The notes under the pieces: model-generated | The model's database searches: none | What the model was told of the DNA's origin: nothing | The model's input: only the letters and a program-made list of their open reading frames with translations | Shown here: positions 38,793 through 48,132 of the stretch, one piece after another | Layout of the letters: each line of letters starts with the position of its first letter | Position numbering within the stretch: the stretch's first letter is position 1 | Origin: Anaerolineae bacterium | GTDB lineage: Bacteria > Chloroflexota > Anaerolineae > Promineifilales > Promineifilaceae | Assembly: GCA_023382655.1 (NCBI GenBank) | Contig: JAHDWK010000007.1 | Span: 1 to 64,000 of the forward strand | Direction: 5' to 3' | DNA: 64,000 nt | Translations under genes and position numbers: made by a program

Positions 38793-40121
38793 ATGGAATT
38801 ACACTTAAAGCAGGCCGGGCCAAACGGCCGGGCCATTATCGAACGAGATTTAGAGGCGCTGTCGCCATCGTATACCCGCGAGTATGGGTTGGTAGTAGAG
38901 CGGGCGGAGGGGTCTGAAGTATGGGACATAGACGGCCGTCGCTACATAGACTTCATGGCCGGTATTGGCGTCCTCAATGTGGGGCACCGCCATCCCCGCG
39001 TGGTGGAAGCGGTGAAGGAGCAGGTTGATAAATTCTGGCACATTTGCCTGAGCGATTTTTATTACCCCAATGCCGTGGAACTGGCGGAAAAACTGCAAGC
39101 CCTCGCGCCCATGTCTGACGAGACGCGTGTCTTTTTCAGCAATTCCGGCACCGAAGCCGTGGAAGCAGCCATCAAACTGGCGATGTACAAAACGGGGCGC
39201 ACCCGGTTTGTGGGATTTTTAGGGGGGTTTCACGGCCGTACTCTGGGCGCGCTCTCCTTCACCGCCAGCAAAGCGGTGCAGCGCGCCAACTATCTCTCCG
39301 GCGTGAAGGTGTATCATGTGCCCTACCCCAACCCGTACCGCCCTGTCATCGTGCAGCAGCCCGGTGAACTGTATGGCGACGCCGTCATCAACTTTCTGGA
39401 AGAGCAGCTTTTCCGCACCACCATCGCCCCGCACGATGTAGCTGCCGTGATGATTGAACCCATCCAGGGCGAAGGCGGTTATATTGTGCCCGCGCCCCAC
39501 TTCATGCCCCGCCTGCGCGAATTGTGCGACCGTTATGGTATCTTGCTCATTGTGGACGAAGTGCAAAGCGGCGTTGGCCGTACCGGGAAATGGTGGGCAG
39601 TGGAGCATGAAGACGTGGAACCAGATATCGTCTGTTTTGCCAAAGGTATCGCCAGCGGGCTGCCATTGGGCGGCATCATCGCCCGCAAGGAGGTGATGGA
39701 TTGGAAACCGGGGGCGCATGGCAGCACGTTCGGTGGCAATCCAATTGCGATTGCGGCGGCCATCGCCACGTTGACCACCATTGAACAGGAAGGGCTGCTC
39801 CACCAGGCCACCCAAATCGGCCAGTTCATTCAAGATGCATTGGTAGAAATGGAAGACCGCCACCCCAGCATTGGCGAAGTACGCGGGCGGGGATTGATGA
39901 TTGGCGCCGAGTTCGTCAAAAATAGGGAGACGAAGGAACGGGCGGTGGAACTGCGCAACCATGTCATTCACAGCGCCTTCCAAAAAGGGCTGCTGCTGCT
40001 GCCCTGTGGCACCAACACCATCCGCTTCATTCCGCCGTTCAATATATCACGCGGCCTGGTGGAAGAAGGACTGCATATTTTGGAAACGGCCGTGAGCGAG
40101 GCAGAAGCGCGGTTTTTGTGA
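38793..40121 (+). CDS. Class III aminotransferase (acetylornithine/4-aminobutyrate type)
   Basis: PLP-dependent class III aminotransferase, 442 residues. The PLP motifs are SNSGTEAVEAAIKLA, MIEPIQGEGG, IVDEVQSGVGRTG and the Schiff-base lysine in FAKGIASGLPLGG. Length and motifs fit 4-aminobutyrate or acetylornithine aminotransferases; which is unclear. It lies 16 bases after the clpS palindrome and before a DapA-family gene. Confidence 0.9.
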   Translation: MELHLKQAGPNGRAIIERDLEALSPSYTREYGLVVERAEGSEVWDIDGRRYIDFMAGIGVLNVGHRHPRVVEAVKEQVDKFWHICLSDFYYPNAVELAEKLQALAPMSDETRVFFSNSGTEAVEAAIKLAMYKTGRTRFVGFLGGFHGRTLGALSFTASKAVQRANYLSGVKVYHVPYPNPYRPVIVQQPGELYGDAVINFLEEQLFRTTIAPHDVAAVMIEPIQGEGGYIVPAPHFMPRLRELCDRYGILLIVDEVQSGVGRTGKWWAVEHEDVEPDIVCFAKGIASGLPLGGIIARKEVMDWKPGAHGSTFGGNPIAIAAAIATLTTIEQEGLLHQATQIGQFIQDALVEMEDRHPSIGEVRGRGLMIGAEFVKNRETKERAVELRNHVIHSAFQKGLLLLPCGTNTIRFIPPFNISRGLVEEGLHILETAVSEAEARFL

Positions 40122-40180
40122 ACGTGATGCGTGACCCGTGACCGGAAAAGTCTCATGCATCACATTTCACGCATCACGGA
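40122..40180. repeat. Heptamer array, GTGATGC / GCATCAC type
   Basis: GTGATGC, GTGACCC, GTGACCG, then after AAAAG the units CATGCAT, CACATTT, CACGCAT, CACGGAT. The left half is complementary to the right half. Related arrays are at 41095-41155 and 63038-63094. Confidence 0.8.
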
Positions 40181-40198
40181 TTGTCTGATGAGGTGAAA

Positions 40199-41107
40199 GT
40201 GATTGAGAAAATGACGATTTTGAAACAAAAACTGGCAGGGGGGGTGACGCCGGCCCTGGCCACGCCGCTGTTGGCCGATGGGTATACCGTAAACACGGCC
40301 GTCATCCCCCAACTGGCCAGCTTTCTGATTCAGGCCGGCGTGCGTGGGCTGTTTGTCGGCGGCACTACCGGTGAAGGAGTGCTGCTGACGCAAGCGGAAC
40401 GCATGCGCCTGCATGAAGCGGCGCTGGCAGCGGCCGACGGCCGTGTGCCCGTCATCCTGCACATTGGCACAAACCGGCTGGACACGACCATGATTCTGGC
40501 CCGCCACGCTGCCGAAACCGGCGCAGACGCCATTGCCGTCGTCACACCGTACTTTTATGGCATGGATGAGGACGGGTTGGCCGCCTACTATGAGACGTTG
40601 GCCGGGGCCGTGCCCGACATGCCCCTGCTGCTGTATGACATTCCGCAAATGGCGACCAACGGCATTTTGCCGGAACTGTTTGCCCGGCTGGGCGAAAGTA
40701 TCCCTTCGCTAGCAGGCATCAAAACCAGTCGGGGCGACGCCCAAATCATCCGCCGACACATCGTGGCCGCGCCGGAACGGGCCATGGTGCTGGTGGGCAA
40801 TGAAGCCATCGCCCTGGGGTCATTGGCGATGGGAGCAGATGGCTTGATCAGTGGGTTGAGTACGGCCGTGCCCGAACCCTTTGTCGCCCTCACCCACGCT
40901 TTTGCCAATGGCAATATGGCCGAAGCCCAACGTCAGCATCGGCTGATCAACCGGCTGCTGCCCTGCCTGCCCGCCGGGGCACGTATTGGCGGCATCAAAC
41001 AGATTTTGACGGAGCGGGGCATTGATGTAGGTACGGCCGTGCCCCCCCGCGCCATGCCGGACAAACCAATCTGGCCGGTGATGGTGGAGATGATGCGTGA
41101 TACGTGA
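40199..41107 (+). CDS. DapA-family aldolase (dihydrodipicolinate synthase-like)
   Basis: A TIM-barrel Schiff-base aldolase of the DHDPS/N-acetylneuraminate lyase family, 302 residues from the chosen start. The GGTTGEG motif, LLYDIPQ tyrosine and the catalytic lysine in AGIKTSRGD are present. The exact substrate cannot be told: it may be lysine synthesis or sugar-acid cleavage. GTG at 40199 is chosen because TGAGG lies about five bases upstream; ATG 40211 or TTG 40181 are alternatives. Confidence 0.85.
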   Translation: MIEKMTILKQKLAGGVTPALATPLLADGYTVNTAVIPQLASFLIQAGVRGLFVGGTTGEGVLLTQAERMRLHEAALAAADGRVPVILHIGTNRLDTTMILARHAAETGADAIAVVTPYFYGMDEDGLAAYYETLAGAVPDMPLLLYDIPQMATNGILPELFARLGESIPSLAGIKTSRGDAQIIRRHIVAAPERAMVLVGNEAIALGSLAMGADGLISGLSTAVPEPFVALTHAFANGNMAEAQRQHRLINRLLPCLPAGARIGGIKQILTERGIDVGTAVPPRAMPDKPIWPVMVEMMRDT

Positions 41108-41155
41108 TGCGTGACCAGAGAACCCTCACGCATAAAGTATCACGCATCACGCAAG
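41095..41155. repeat. Heptamer array, GTGATGC / GCATCAC type
   Basis: GATGCGT, GATACGT, GATGCGT, GACCAGA and, after a spacer, CACGCAT, AAAGTAT, CACGCAT, CACGCAA. The halves are complementary. It begins in the last codons of the aldolase gene. Confidence 0.8.
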
Positions 41156-41158
41156 ATT

Positions 41159-41848
41159 ATGAGACTCCTCCTCTTTGACATTGACGGCACACTTATCCGC
41201 AGCCAGGGCGCGGGGCGGGAAACATTGGCCTATGCGCTAGAGCAGGTATTTGGCACAGTCGGGCCGCTGGCCGACTATCATATGAGTGGCAAAACCGACC
41301 CGCGCATCGTGCTGGATTTGATGACGGCCGTTGGCTTCGCCCCCGATGAGATCACCACCAGACTACCCCAGGTGTATGAACTCATGGCTGCCAGGGCGCG
41401 TGAAATTTTCCCTCACCGGGATATGCATCCCTGCCCTGGTGTACCCGAAATGTTGGCCACTTTGCATCACCATGAGGGAGTTGTTTTGGGTTTGTTAACC
41501 GGCAATGCCCATCTCACAGCGCCCATGAAATTGAGCGCCGCCGGTATAGATCCGGTGCAGTTCAAAGTGGGCGTTTATGGCTCCGATGCCCTGGATCGCA
41601 ATTTGCTGCCTGCCATTGGGATTGAGCGGGCAAATCAGTTGACCGGACATGAATTCAGTGGTTACAATACGGTCATTATTGGCGACACCCCTGCAGACAT
41701 ACTATGTGCCCGAGCCGGAAAAGTAACGGCCGTTGCTGTGGCTAGTGGTTGGCATTCCGCAGCTACATTGGCTAAATACCAGCCAGACCATCTCTTCGAA
41801 AACCTGGCAGACACCCAAACGGTGATTGAAACTTTGCTGGCAAAGTAG
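41159..41848 (+). CDS. HAD-superfamily hydrolase, phosphoglycolate phosphatase-like
   Basis: A 229-residue HAD protein: motif I LFDIDGTLI, motif II LLTGN, motif III/IV IIGDTPADILCARAGK. A cap region sits between motif I and II. It may be a phosphoglycolate phosphatase-type enzyme, but the substrate is not shown. The ATG at 41159 is preferred to an in-frame start 48 bases upstream because that extension only translates the heptamer array. Confidence 0.88.
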   Translation: MRLLLFDIDGTLIRSQGAGRETLAYALEQVFGTVGPLADYHMSGKTDPRIVLDLMTAVGFAPDEITTRLPQVYELMAARAREIFPHRDMHPCPGVPEMLATLHHHEGVVLGLLTGNAHLTAPMKLSAAGIDPVQFKVGVYGSDALDRNLLPAIGIERANQLTGHEFSGYNTVIIGDTPADILCARAGKVTAVAVASGWHSAATLAKYQPDHLFENLADTQTVIETLLAK

Positions 41849-41887
41849 GGCAAGCTGGCACACCCGCTTACCAGAACAGGATTGCAA

Positions 41888-42193
41888 ATGGCTCAAACCC
41901 AAGCACAGCACACCATTGCCGGTATTGCTCTGAGTAATGAAAAGCCCACCACATTGACTTATGAAGAGTTATACGCCTGGGTGATCTGGCAATTCCCTCG
42001 CCCGCAAAATGGCGGGCTGATTGGGGCCGTCCATCCCCCTATGCCTCAGCACGGTTGGATTCCGGCCATCATCTTTACCGGCAACAAAAAACAGATCGAA
42101 ATTCACGCACATCTAAACGAACAATACCCTACGCCAGAATCGGCAGCCGACTATTTTCACTCTCAAGTCCACTCTCAAGCTGCCAACAAATGA
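41888..42193 (+). CDS. Conserved small protein of unknown function
   Basis: A 101-residue protein, MAQTQAQHTIAGIALSNEKP to the Ala-Asn-Lys end, with no recognisable domain. It has a mixed composition with aromatic residues (WVIWQFPRPQNGG) and no signal peptide or membrane segment. ATG 41888 is used rather than the TTG two codons earlier. Downstream of it is the rpmB promoter. Confidence 0.55.
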   Translation: MAQTQAQHTIAGIALSNEKPTTLTYEELYAWVIWQFPRPQNGGLIGAVHPPMPQHGWIPAIIFTGNKKQIEIHAHLNEQYPTPESAADYFHSQVHSQAANK

Positions 42194-42222
42194 GTTTTTT
42201 GAAAAAACTCGCACAAATCAGG

Positions 42223-42250
42223 TTGAAATTTTGTAAAAATCCGGTAGACT
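42223..42250 (+). promoter_or_regulatory. Promoter-like pair before rpmB
   Basis: TTGAAA (42223-42228), 16 bases, TAGACT (42245-42250), with a GCGCTTCGCGC/GCGC region just downstream that could fold in the leader. Confidence 0.5.
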
Positions 42251-42305
42251 TGCGCTTCGCGCCTGAAAGCGCTGATAATTTTAAATTGCAACAAGAGGAT
42301 TAATC

Positions 42306-42545
42306 ATGGCCCGAAAGTGTAAAATTAGCGGCAAAGGCCCATTGGCCGGTAACAATGTTTCCTTCTCGCAGAAGAAAACACGGCGGCGCTTTTTGCCCAA
42401 TCTGCAAACAAAAAAGATTTATATACCGGAATTAGACCGCACTGTCAGCATTCGTATGTCAGCGCGTGCGTTACGCACTGTGGATAAAGTCGGTTTGATG
42501 ACTTATTTGAATAATGAAGGGTTAAAACTGCAAGACGTTATTTAA
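42306..42545 (+). CDS. rpmB: 50S ribosomal protein L28
   Basis: A 79-residue L28: MARKCKISGKGPLAGNNVSF, then RFLPNLQTKKIYIPELDRTV and the C-terminal RALRTVDKVGLMTYL. AGAGGATT precedes the ATG. It is followed by rpmG after 26 bases, with which it probably forms an operon. Confidence 0.96.
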   Translation: MARKCKISGKGPLAGNNVSFSQKKTRRRFLPNLQTKKIYIPELDRTVSIRMSARALRTVDKVGLMTYLNNEGLKLQDVI

Positions 42546-42571
42546 CCGTCTGTCAGGAGGAGTAAGAACTC

Positions 42572-42736
42572 ATGGCTAAGAAAAAAGATATTCGCGGTGT
42601 CATTAAACTACGTAGCACCGAAAGCACTCATGTGTATTACACCATGAAAAATCGCCGGAACACACCCAATCGTATTGAACTGCGCAAGTTTGATCCTGTC
42701 CTGCGCCGGCACGTGTTGTACCGGGAAACACGTTAG
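42572..42736 (+). CDS. rpmG: 50S ribosomal protein L33
   Basis: A 54-residue L33: [40 protein letters not shown] and [14 protein letters not shown]. The ribosome binding site CAGGAGGAG lies about 8 bases before the ATG. It is the cysteine-free form (no CXXC pair). Its stop lies at the start of a heptamer array; a terminator follows at 42818. Confidence 0.95.
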   Translation: MAKKKDIRGVIKLRSTESTHVYYTMKNRRNTPNRIELRKFDPVLRRHVLYRETR

Positions 42737-42776
42737 TCCGTAATCCATAATCGGACTTCGGATTTCGGGCTTCCTG
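42733..42776. repeat. Short heptamer array after rpmG
   Basis: TTAGTCC, GTAATCC, ATAATCG, GACTTCG, GATTTCG, GGCTTCC in 7-bp steps, starting at the rpmG stop. Confidence 0.65.
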
Positions 42777-42817
42777 TCTCACAACAGGCAATTCGATTTA
42801 TTTTCATTTGAAAGTGG

Positions 42818-42850
42818 GCCTGCCAGCAGTAGTTGGCAGGCTTTTTGTTT
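42818..42850 (+). terminator. Intrinsic terminator of rpmB-rpmG
   Basis: GCCTGCCA, loop GCAGTAGT, TGGCAGGC, followed by TTTTTGTTT. Confidence 0.93.
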
Positions 42851-42878
42851 ACGCTCATTGTGGTATAAAATATCAATT

Positions 42879-43703
42879 ATGAATCAGCGGAGTACACGTG
42901 GCGTTAACCATCAACCAGCCTGCCCCTGTTTGCAATTTGTGGATGTTTCGGTAGCTTATGCCGGTGGGTCACACGGCCGTACCACTCGTAACGGCCGTGA
43001 CCTGGCCCTGCAACACATCTCCTTTCAGGTGGAAAGTGGGCAGCGCGTAGCCGTGATCGGCCCTAATGGCGCCGGCAAAAGCACCTTACTACACCTGATT
43101 GCCGGTACCATCCAACCCACCAGTGGGCAGATACGGATATTTGGCTCAGGGCCAGGCAAGCACATTTGCATTGCTTATGTGCCCCAGCGCAGCCAGATTG
43201 ACTGGTCATTTCCGGTAACGGCCACGGACGTGGTGATGATGGGACGCGCCGGGCAAATTGGGCTGCTACGACGGCCGTCCCGCCAGGATAAACAGATAGT
43301 GCAGGAAAGTCTGGCGCGGGTCAATGCCCTGCCACTGGCGCATAAACAGATCGGTGAACTATCCGGTGGGCAGCAACAGCGAATTTTTATCGCGCGTGCT
43401 CTGGCTCAGGAGGCAGAACTACTGCTGCTGGATGAACCGTTAACGGGTCTGGATACACCCAGCCAGGAAATGATCTTCACCATTTTAGAATCGTTACGGC
43501 CAGATGGTGTGACTGTCCTGATGGCCACACATGATCTGGCTCTGGCGGCCGAACACTTTGACCAGATTATGCTGTTAAATCAGGCGGTGGTGGCATTTGG
43601 GTCGCCAACGGTCGTGCTCACGCCCGACAACCTCTTACACGCCTATGGGGGGCGCATGTCTGCCCTCATGCAAGCAGTCGCCCCCACACGAACAACGACA
43701 TGA
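42879..43703 (+). CDS. Metal ABC transporter ATP-binding protein (ZnuC/MntA-like)
   Basis: ABC ATPase of the zinc/manganese importer family, 274 residues. Walker A GPNGAGKST, signature LSGGQQQR, Walker B LLLLDEPLTG. The ATG at 42879 skips seven codons of a possible upstream extension. Its stop overlaps the permease start in ATGA. A Fur-family gene follows, so zinc is likely, but no substrate-binding protein gene is present here. Confidence 0.9.
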   Translation: MNQRSTRGVNHQPACPCLQFVDVSVAYAGGSHGRTTRNGRDLALQHISFQVESGQRVAVIGPNGAGKSTLLHLIAGTIQPTSGQIRIFGSGPGKHICIAYVPQRSQIDWSFPVTATDVVMMGRAGQIGLLRRPSRQDKQIVQESLARVNALPLAHKQIGELSGGQQQRIFIARALAQEAELLLLDEPLTGLDTPSQEMIFTILESLRPDGVTVLMATHDLALAAEHFDQIMLLNQAVVAFGSPTVVLTPDNLLHAYGGRMSALMQAVAPTRTTT

Positions 43704-44536
43704 TCATTGACTGGCTGTTGGAGCCGTTACAATACTCCTTTGTCACCCGCGCGTTGCTGGCGGCAATGATAGTGGGCATCGTCTGCCCGGTTATCGGCGT
43801 TTACATCGTCTTGCGCGGTATGGCGTTTTTGGGAGACGCCCTGGCGCATATTATTTTGCCAGGAGTAGTGATCGCCTATTTGCTGGGCTGGCCACTGGCA
43901 TTGGGGGCGCTGATTATGGGTATTGTCGCCGCTGTGGGCATTGGCGCTCTGACCGAGCGGCAGGTGCTAAAAGAAGATACAGCCATTGGCGTCATTCTGG
44001 CCGGTTTATTTGCGCTGGGGGTGGCGCTGCTGTCGGCAACCGGGAATTATGCGGTAGACCTGACCCATTTTCTCTTTGGCAATTTATTGGGGGTAACAGC
44101 AGCAGATTTATGGATCACCTTTTTATTGGCGCTCTTTGTGCTGCTGACAATTGCTTTGTTTTTTAAGGAGTTTATGGTGATTTCGTTTGACCAGATGCTG
44201 GCCATCACGCTGCGACTTCCAGAAAGATTCCTGCGTTACCTGCTGTTGATATTGATTGCCGTGACCATTGTGATCTCGTTGCAGGTGGTGGGGATTGCTT
44301 TGATGCTGGCGATGTTAGTGACGCCGGCAGCTGCCGCCTCTCTGATTACACGCCGATTACGCTCCATGATGATCTGGGCAGCAGGAATTGGCGTATTTTC
44401 GGGCGTGACCGGGGTATACATCTCTTTCTATCTGGATATTGCCTCTGGCCCGGCGGTGGTGTTGGTGGCTACGGCCGTGTTCATTCTCACATTTCTGCTG
44501 GCCCCCCATCGCGGTATTGTCTGGCAACGCGCCTAA
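43700..44536 (+). CDS. Metal ABC transporter permease (ABC-3 family)
   Basis: A 278-residue membrane protein with about eight helices, typical of ZnuB/MntB (PVIGVYIVLRGMAFLGDALA, ILPGVVIAYLLGWPLALGA). It pairs with the upstream ATPase, sharing a 4-base overlap. The Fur-type regulator gene starts 10 bases after its stop. Confidence 0.92.
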   Translation: MIIDWLLEPLQYSFVTRALLAAMIVGIVCPVIGVYIVLRGMAFLGDALAHIILPGVVIAYLLGWPLALGALIMGIVAAVGIGALTERQVLKEDTAIGVILAGLFALGVALLSATGNYAVDLTHFLFGNLLGVTAADLWITFLLALFVLLTIALFFKEFMVISFDQMLAITLRLPERFLRYLLLILIAVTIVISLQVVGIALMLAMLVTPAAAASLITRRLRSMMIWAAGIGVFSGVTGVYISFYLDIASGPAVVLVATAVFILTFLLAPHRGIVWQRA

Positions 44537-44545
44537 AGGATTTTT

Positions 44546-44977
44546 ATGTCCAACGAACGCCTACACCTGTTTGCGGAGCGATTACACCAACATGGCTACC
44601 GCCTGACCCCGGCACGGCAAGCGGTCATTCACACCCTGTTGACTACAGGCGGCCATCTCAGCGCCGACACATTGGCGGAAGTGGTGCATGAAACAGCGCC
44701 CCAGGTGGGCCGCATGACCGTTTACCGCACCCTGGATTTGCTGAGCCAGTTAGGATTGGTGCGCCCGGTGTACCAGGGCACCGGCGCGGCCCATTATGTG
44801 CTGATAGACAGCGGGCACCATCATCATCTGGTTTGTGCCGGTTGTGATGTGGTGATTGAATTTGACGACTGTGTGGTGGCGGAGATTGAACGGGTGGTAG
44901 CCGAACGCTTTCAATTTGAGGTGTGGGGGCACCTGGTGGAGTTTTACGGCCGTTGCGCGAACTGTCGGAACCCATGA
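44546..44977 (+). CDS. Fur-family metalloregulator, Zur candidate
   Basis: A 143-residue winged-helix repressor: RLTPARQAVIHTLLTTGGHL and RMTVYRTLDLLSQLGLV for DNA binding, and the metal region with SGHHHHLVCAGC and GRCANC, a structural zinc CXXC pair. Its position after a Zn/Mn ABC operon suggests it represses that operon when zinc is high. No palindromic box was identified upstream. Confidence 0.88.
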   Translation: MSNERLHLFAERLHQHGYRLTPARQAVIHTLLTTGGHLSADTLAEVVHETAPQVGRMTVYRTLDLLSQLGLVRPVYQGTGAAHYVLIDSGHHHHLVCAGCDVVIEFDDCVVAEIERVVAERFQFEVWGHLVEFYGRCANCRNP

Positions 44978-45036
44978 ACCGTAATCCGTCGGTTAACGGA
45001 TTACGGTTTACGGATTACGGATTACGGAGTTACGGG
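44978..45036. repeat. Mirrored heptamer array between convergent genes
   Basis: CCGTAAT, CCGTCGG, then TTAACGG, ATTACGG, TTTACGG, ATTACGG, ATTACGG, AGTTACGG: the array folds on itself and sits between the fur-like gene and the SH3b gene, where it could act as a terminator. Confidence 0.88.
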
Positions 45037-45037
45037 T

Positions 45038-46474
45038 TTATTGTTTAACCGGTAACGTGGTAATGGGGACGCCCAAAGCGACAAATTGAGCCTGAATCCA
45101 ACCCTCTTGACCATTGCTCAGAACCACATAAACCCAGGTGTTATCGGCCGTGCGCCCGGTGGCTGTAACGGCCAGACCGGAGTAGACCGTGCCGGTGATC
45201 TGGCAGGTGAGATTGGGGCAGGCGCGTAAACTGGCCGTATTACCGGGATTCACAGGCGGCTGGGCGACGGGTGGGGCAGGCGCTATCGGTTGACCCGGTA
45301 CCGGCCCGGCCAGGGACGGTAGCAGATTAACGTTCAGGGTCGTGCTGATGTAACCGGCATTGACCCACCCTTCTTTACCATCGCTGGCGCGGATGTAGAG
45401 CCAGGCATTGTCACTGGTGCGGCCCAACAGGACCGCGGCTGAACCGTAAGAGGCAACCGTGACCACGCTGCCACCAATGCCGGGGGTGCTGCGCACATTC
45501 AAGTTACCGGCGACAACTGTACCGGTCCCACTCTGGGATGTGACCGGCAGATTGGTCAGGCTGGAAGTGGTGACCAGGTAACGGCCGTTGACCCACCCTT
45601 GCACATTATCGGCTTTGGCCACCTGAACCCAGGTGGTATCCAGATTGCGCCCCAACAGCCAGACGAGTTGTCCACTATCTATGGTGCTCACCCGCACATA
45701 ACCTACCCCAGGGCCAGAACGTATATTCAGCGAAGCGGTGTTAATGGTAGCGGTGTTGGGTACGGCCGTGGGGCCTACCGGTGTCGGCGTCGCTGTCGGC
45801 CCTACCGGCGTTGAGGTGGGGATACCCGGAACGGGCGTAGACACAGAACTGTCTACCACGGGCAGTGACGTAATGGCGACGTTGGGTGTGATATACCGGG
45901 CGTTCACCCAACCGCGCACAGCAGAAGCGGTCTGAATGTATAACCAGGTGGCATCACCATTGCGGCCAAGCAGCGTCACCACATCGCCAAAATACACGGC
46001 GGCGATGACGTTATACTGCACGCCAGGGCCGGAACGTATATTCAATGCGCCCGTGTTCACGACGCCGCTGAAATTGGCAAAACTGATAGGTGTGGGGGTG
46101 GCGGTGGCGGCGCCGGGTGTGACGGTGGCGACGGGGGTGGTGCTCACGGCCGTCAGGTCAAACAGATTGATGGTATACGTCAACACCTGGGGCCGCATCC
46201 AGCCCAGAATGTTATTGGGGGTGCGCACATATACCCAACTGGCGTCAGCGTTGCGCCCAATGAGGGTCACCACCTGATTCACAGAGACCACGTCTACAAT
46301 AGTTGCCTGAGCATCGGCCTGGGCATGGACGGTGGCAGAACTGGCGTTGACGATAGCCGGGGCAGTCACCTGCGCCCGCGTATCATAAGCCATGACCTGA
46401 CTGGTCAGGAACAGTCCTGACAATAGGATCAGGGCTACGAGCCATAATTTACCGGAAGCTATTTTTGTTCTCAT
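45038..46474 (-). CDS. Secreted protein with five SH3b domains
   Basis: A 478-residue exported protein with signal peptide (LWLVALILLSGLFLTSQVMA) and five bacterial SH3 repeats, each with the pattern LNIRSGPG...LLGRN..WVYV (for example GALNIRSGPGVQYNV, ASLNIRSGPGVGYVR, GNLNVRSTPGIGGSV); the fifth is degenerate with a cysteine pair (RACPNLTCQ). Linkers are Thr/Pro-rich (TPTPVGPTAVP). SH3b domains often bind cell-wall peptides. AAGGAGG lies before the ATG at 46474. Confidence 0.9.
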   Translation of the reverse strand: MRTKIASGKLWLVALILLSGLFLTSQVMAYDTRAQVTAPAIVNASSATVHAQADAQATIVDVVSVNQVVTLIGRNADASWVYVRTPNNILGWMRPQVLTYTINLFDLTAVSTTPVATVTPGAATATPTPISFANFSGVVNTGALNIRSGPGVQYNVIAAVYFGDVVTLLGRNGDATWLYIQTASAVRGWVNARYITPNVAITSLPVVDSSVSTPVPGIPTSTPVGPTATPTPVGPTAVPNTATINTASLNIRSGPGVGYVRVSTIDSGQLVWLLGRNLDTTWVQVAKADNVQGWVNGRYLVTTSSLTNLPVTSQSGTGTVVAGNLNVRSTPGIGGSVVTVASYGSAAVLLGRTSDNAWLYIRASDGKEGWVNAGYISTTLNVNLLPSLAGPVPGQPIAPAPPVAQPPVNPGNTASLRACPNLTCQITGTVYSGLAVTATGRTADNTWVYVVLSNGQEGWIQAQFVALGVPITTLPVKQ

Positions 46475-46689
46475 ATCTTGAACCTCCTTCAGAGAGCAAG
46501 ATGACATAATATGACTTTACATAGTATAGACTAAGTAGGGGTATTTCTGCAAGTAGAGATTATGTAAAAGGAAGAGGTTGATGACGACTAAAATCGCCGG
46601 GGTAAACTCGCAAATCATTTTGCCAGCCGATATAATCTCGCCCCCAGGATCAAAGAGTAAAGGTCTTGATTGTTATCAGGAGATATTTT

Positions 46690-47106
46690 ATGGAAATAAA
46701 ACCTCGCATCCTCATTGCCAAGCCAGGGTTGGATGGTCATGATCGCGGCGCTAAAGTGGTCGCGCGCGCGCTGCGTGATGCGGGCATGGAGGTCATTTAC
46801 ACCGGCTTGCGCCAGACGCCGGAGATGATTGTGGAGTCGGCGCTGCAAGAAGATGCCGACGCGATTGGCTTGAGCATTCTCTCTGGGGCGCATCTGCCGC
46901 TGGTGGCGCGCATTATAGAGCTTTTAGCCGAAAATGAAATGGAAGACGTGCTCGTCTTCCTGGGCGGCATTATTCCGGCGGATGATGTACCTGTTTTGCA
47001 AGCAATGGGGGTAGCCGGTATTTTTGGCCCCGGCTCTAGTACGGAGGAGATTATCCGTTTTATCAACGAGAGGTTGGCGGCTGCGCAGGGGGATAGGGCC
47101 GCGTGA
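46690..47106 (+). CDS. Cobalamin-binding subunit of methylmalonyl-CoA mutase
   Basis: A 138-residue B12-binding domain: [20 protein letters not shown] contains the DxHxxG ligand motif, with [11 protein letters not shown] and [12 protein letters not shown] following. It is the separate small subunit seen when the mutase is split; the large catalytic subunit is not in this window. AGGAG precedes the ATG at 46690. Its stop overlaps the next gene's start by four bases. Confidence 0.92.
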   Translation: MEIKPRILIAKPGLDGHDRGAKVVARALRDAGMEVIYTGLRQTPEMIVESALQEDADAIGLSILSGAHLPLVARIIELLAENEMEDVLVFLGGIIPADDVPVLQAMGVAGIFGPGSSTEEIIRFINERLAAAQGDRAA

Positions 47107-48122
47107 AAGAGTTGATTGCGGGCGTATTGGACGGCCGTGCCCGCGCCATTGCCCGCCTTATCACTTGGATTGAAAACAGCGAATTGGCCGCCGAAACGGC
47201 CGTTGCCGCCCTCTATCCCCACACCGGACAGGCGCATATCATCGGTATCACCGGCCCACCGGGTTCGGGCAAAAGCACGCTGGTAAACGAGATAGCCAAG
47301 CTGCTGCGCCAGCAAGGGCAGCGGGTGGGCATTATTGCCGTTGACCCCAGCAGCCCGTTTACCGGCGGGGCGCTGTTGGGCGACCGGGTGCGGATGCGGG
47401 ACCTGGCGGGCGACAGTGGTGTTTTTATGCGCAGCATGGCTTCGCGGGGCAGCCTGGGGGGGCTGGCGCAGGCAACATGGGCGGCGATTAAGGTGCTGGA
47501 CGCGGCCGGTTTTGCCAGGGTTGTGGTGGAAACGGTGGGGGCGGGGCAGGCGGAAGTGGATATTGCCCGCGCGGCGCACACGACGGTGGTGGTGGAAGCA
47601 CCGGGCATGGGGGATGATGTGCAGGCGTTTAAGGCGGGCATTTTGGAGATTGCCGATATTTTGGTGGTGAATAAGGCTGACCGCCCCGGCAGTGAACGGG
47701 TGGTGCGGTCGTTGGAGTTGATGCTGCATTTGGGGCCCATGGGGGGCACGCGGCATCACGGCCGTATCCTGGAAACCCCCTCTCCCGCCGCCAACGGGTC
47801 AACGGGCGGCTGGCAAATCCCGGTGCTGCCGACGGCAGCCAGTGAAGGCCAGGGGATTGCAGAACTGGTAAACCAGATTGAGCAGCATTTAACCTATTTG
47901 CAAACGAGCGGTGAATGGCAGCGACGCGAACAAGAGCGCTGCCGCCACGAACTGCACCAGCTTTTGCAGGCGCGGTTGATGGCGCAGTTGACCACGGCCG
48001 TCTCCGAAACCGAAAAGGATGCGCTGGTGACGGCCGTTGCCGCCAGAGAGATTGACCCGTATACGGCCGTGCGGCAGCTATTAACTCATTTTCCCGGAAA
48101 CCTGGTGGTTTCCGGGAAATAG
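47103..48122 (+). CDS. meaB: Methylmalonyl-CoA mutase-associated GTPase MeaB (ArgK)
   Basis: G-protein chaperone that protects and reloads the B12 mutase, 339 residues. [12 protein letters not shown] is the P-loop, [19 protein letters not shown] a conserved block, and NKADRPGS the guanine motif. GTG start at 47103 inside the upstream stop (GTGA). The pair with the B12 subunit supports a propionate/methylmalonyl-CoA route. Confidence 0.93.
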   Translation: MKELIAGVLDGRARAIARLITWIENSELAAETAVAALYPHTGQAHIIGITGPPGSGKSTLVNEIAKLLRQQGQRVGIIAVDPSSPFTGGALLGDRVRMRDLAGDSGVFMRSMASRGSLGGLAQATWAAIKVLDAAGFARVVVETVGAGQAEVDIARAAHTTVVVEAPGMGDDVQAFKAGILEIADILVVNKADRPGSERVVRSLELMLHLGPMGGTRHHGRILETPSPAANGSTGGWQIPVLPTAASEGQGIAELVNQIEQHLTYLQTSGEWQRREQERCRHELHQLLQARLMAQLTTAVSETEKDALVTAVAAREIDPYTAVRQLLTHFPGNLVVSGK

Positions 48123-48132
48123 CGAGCACAGT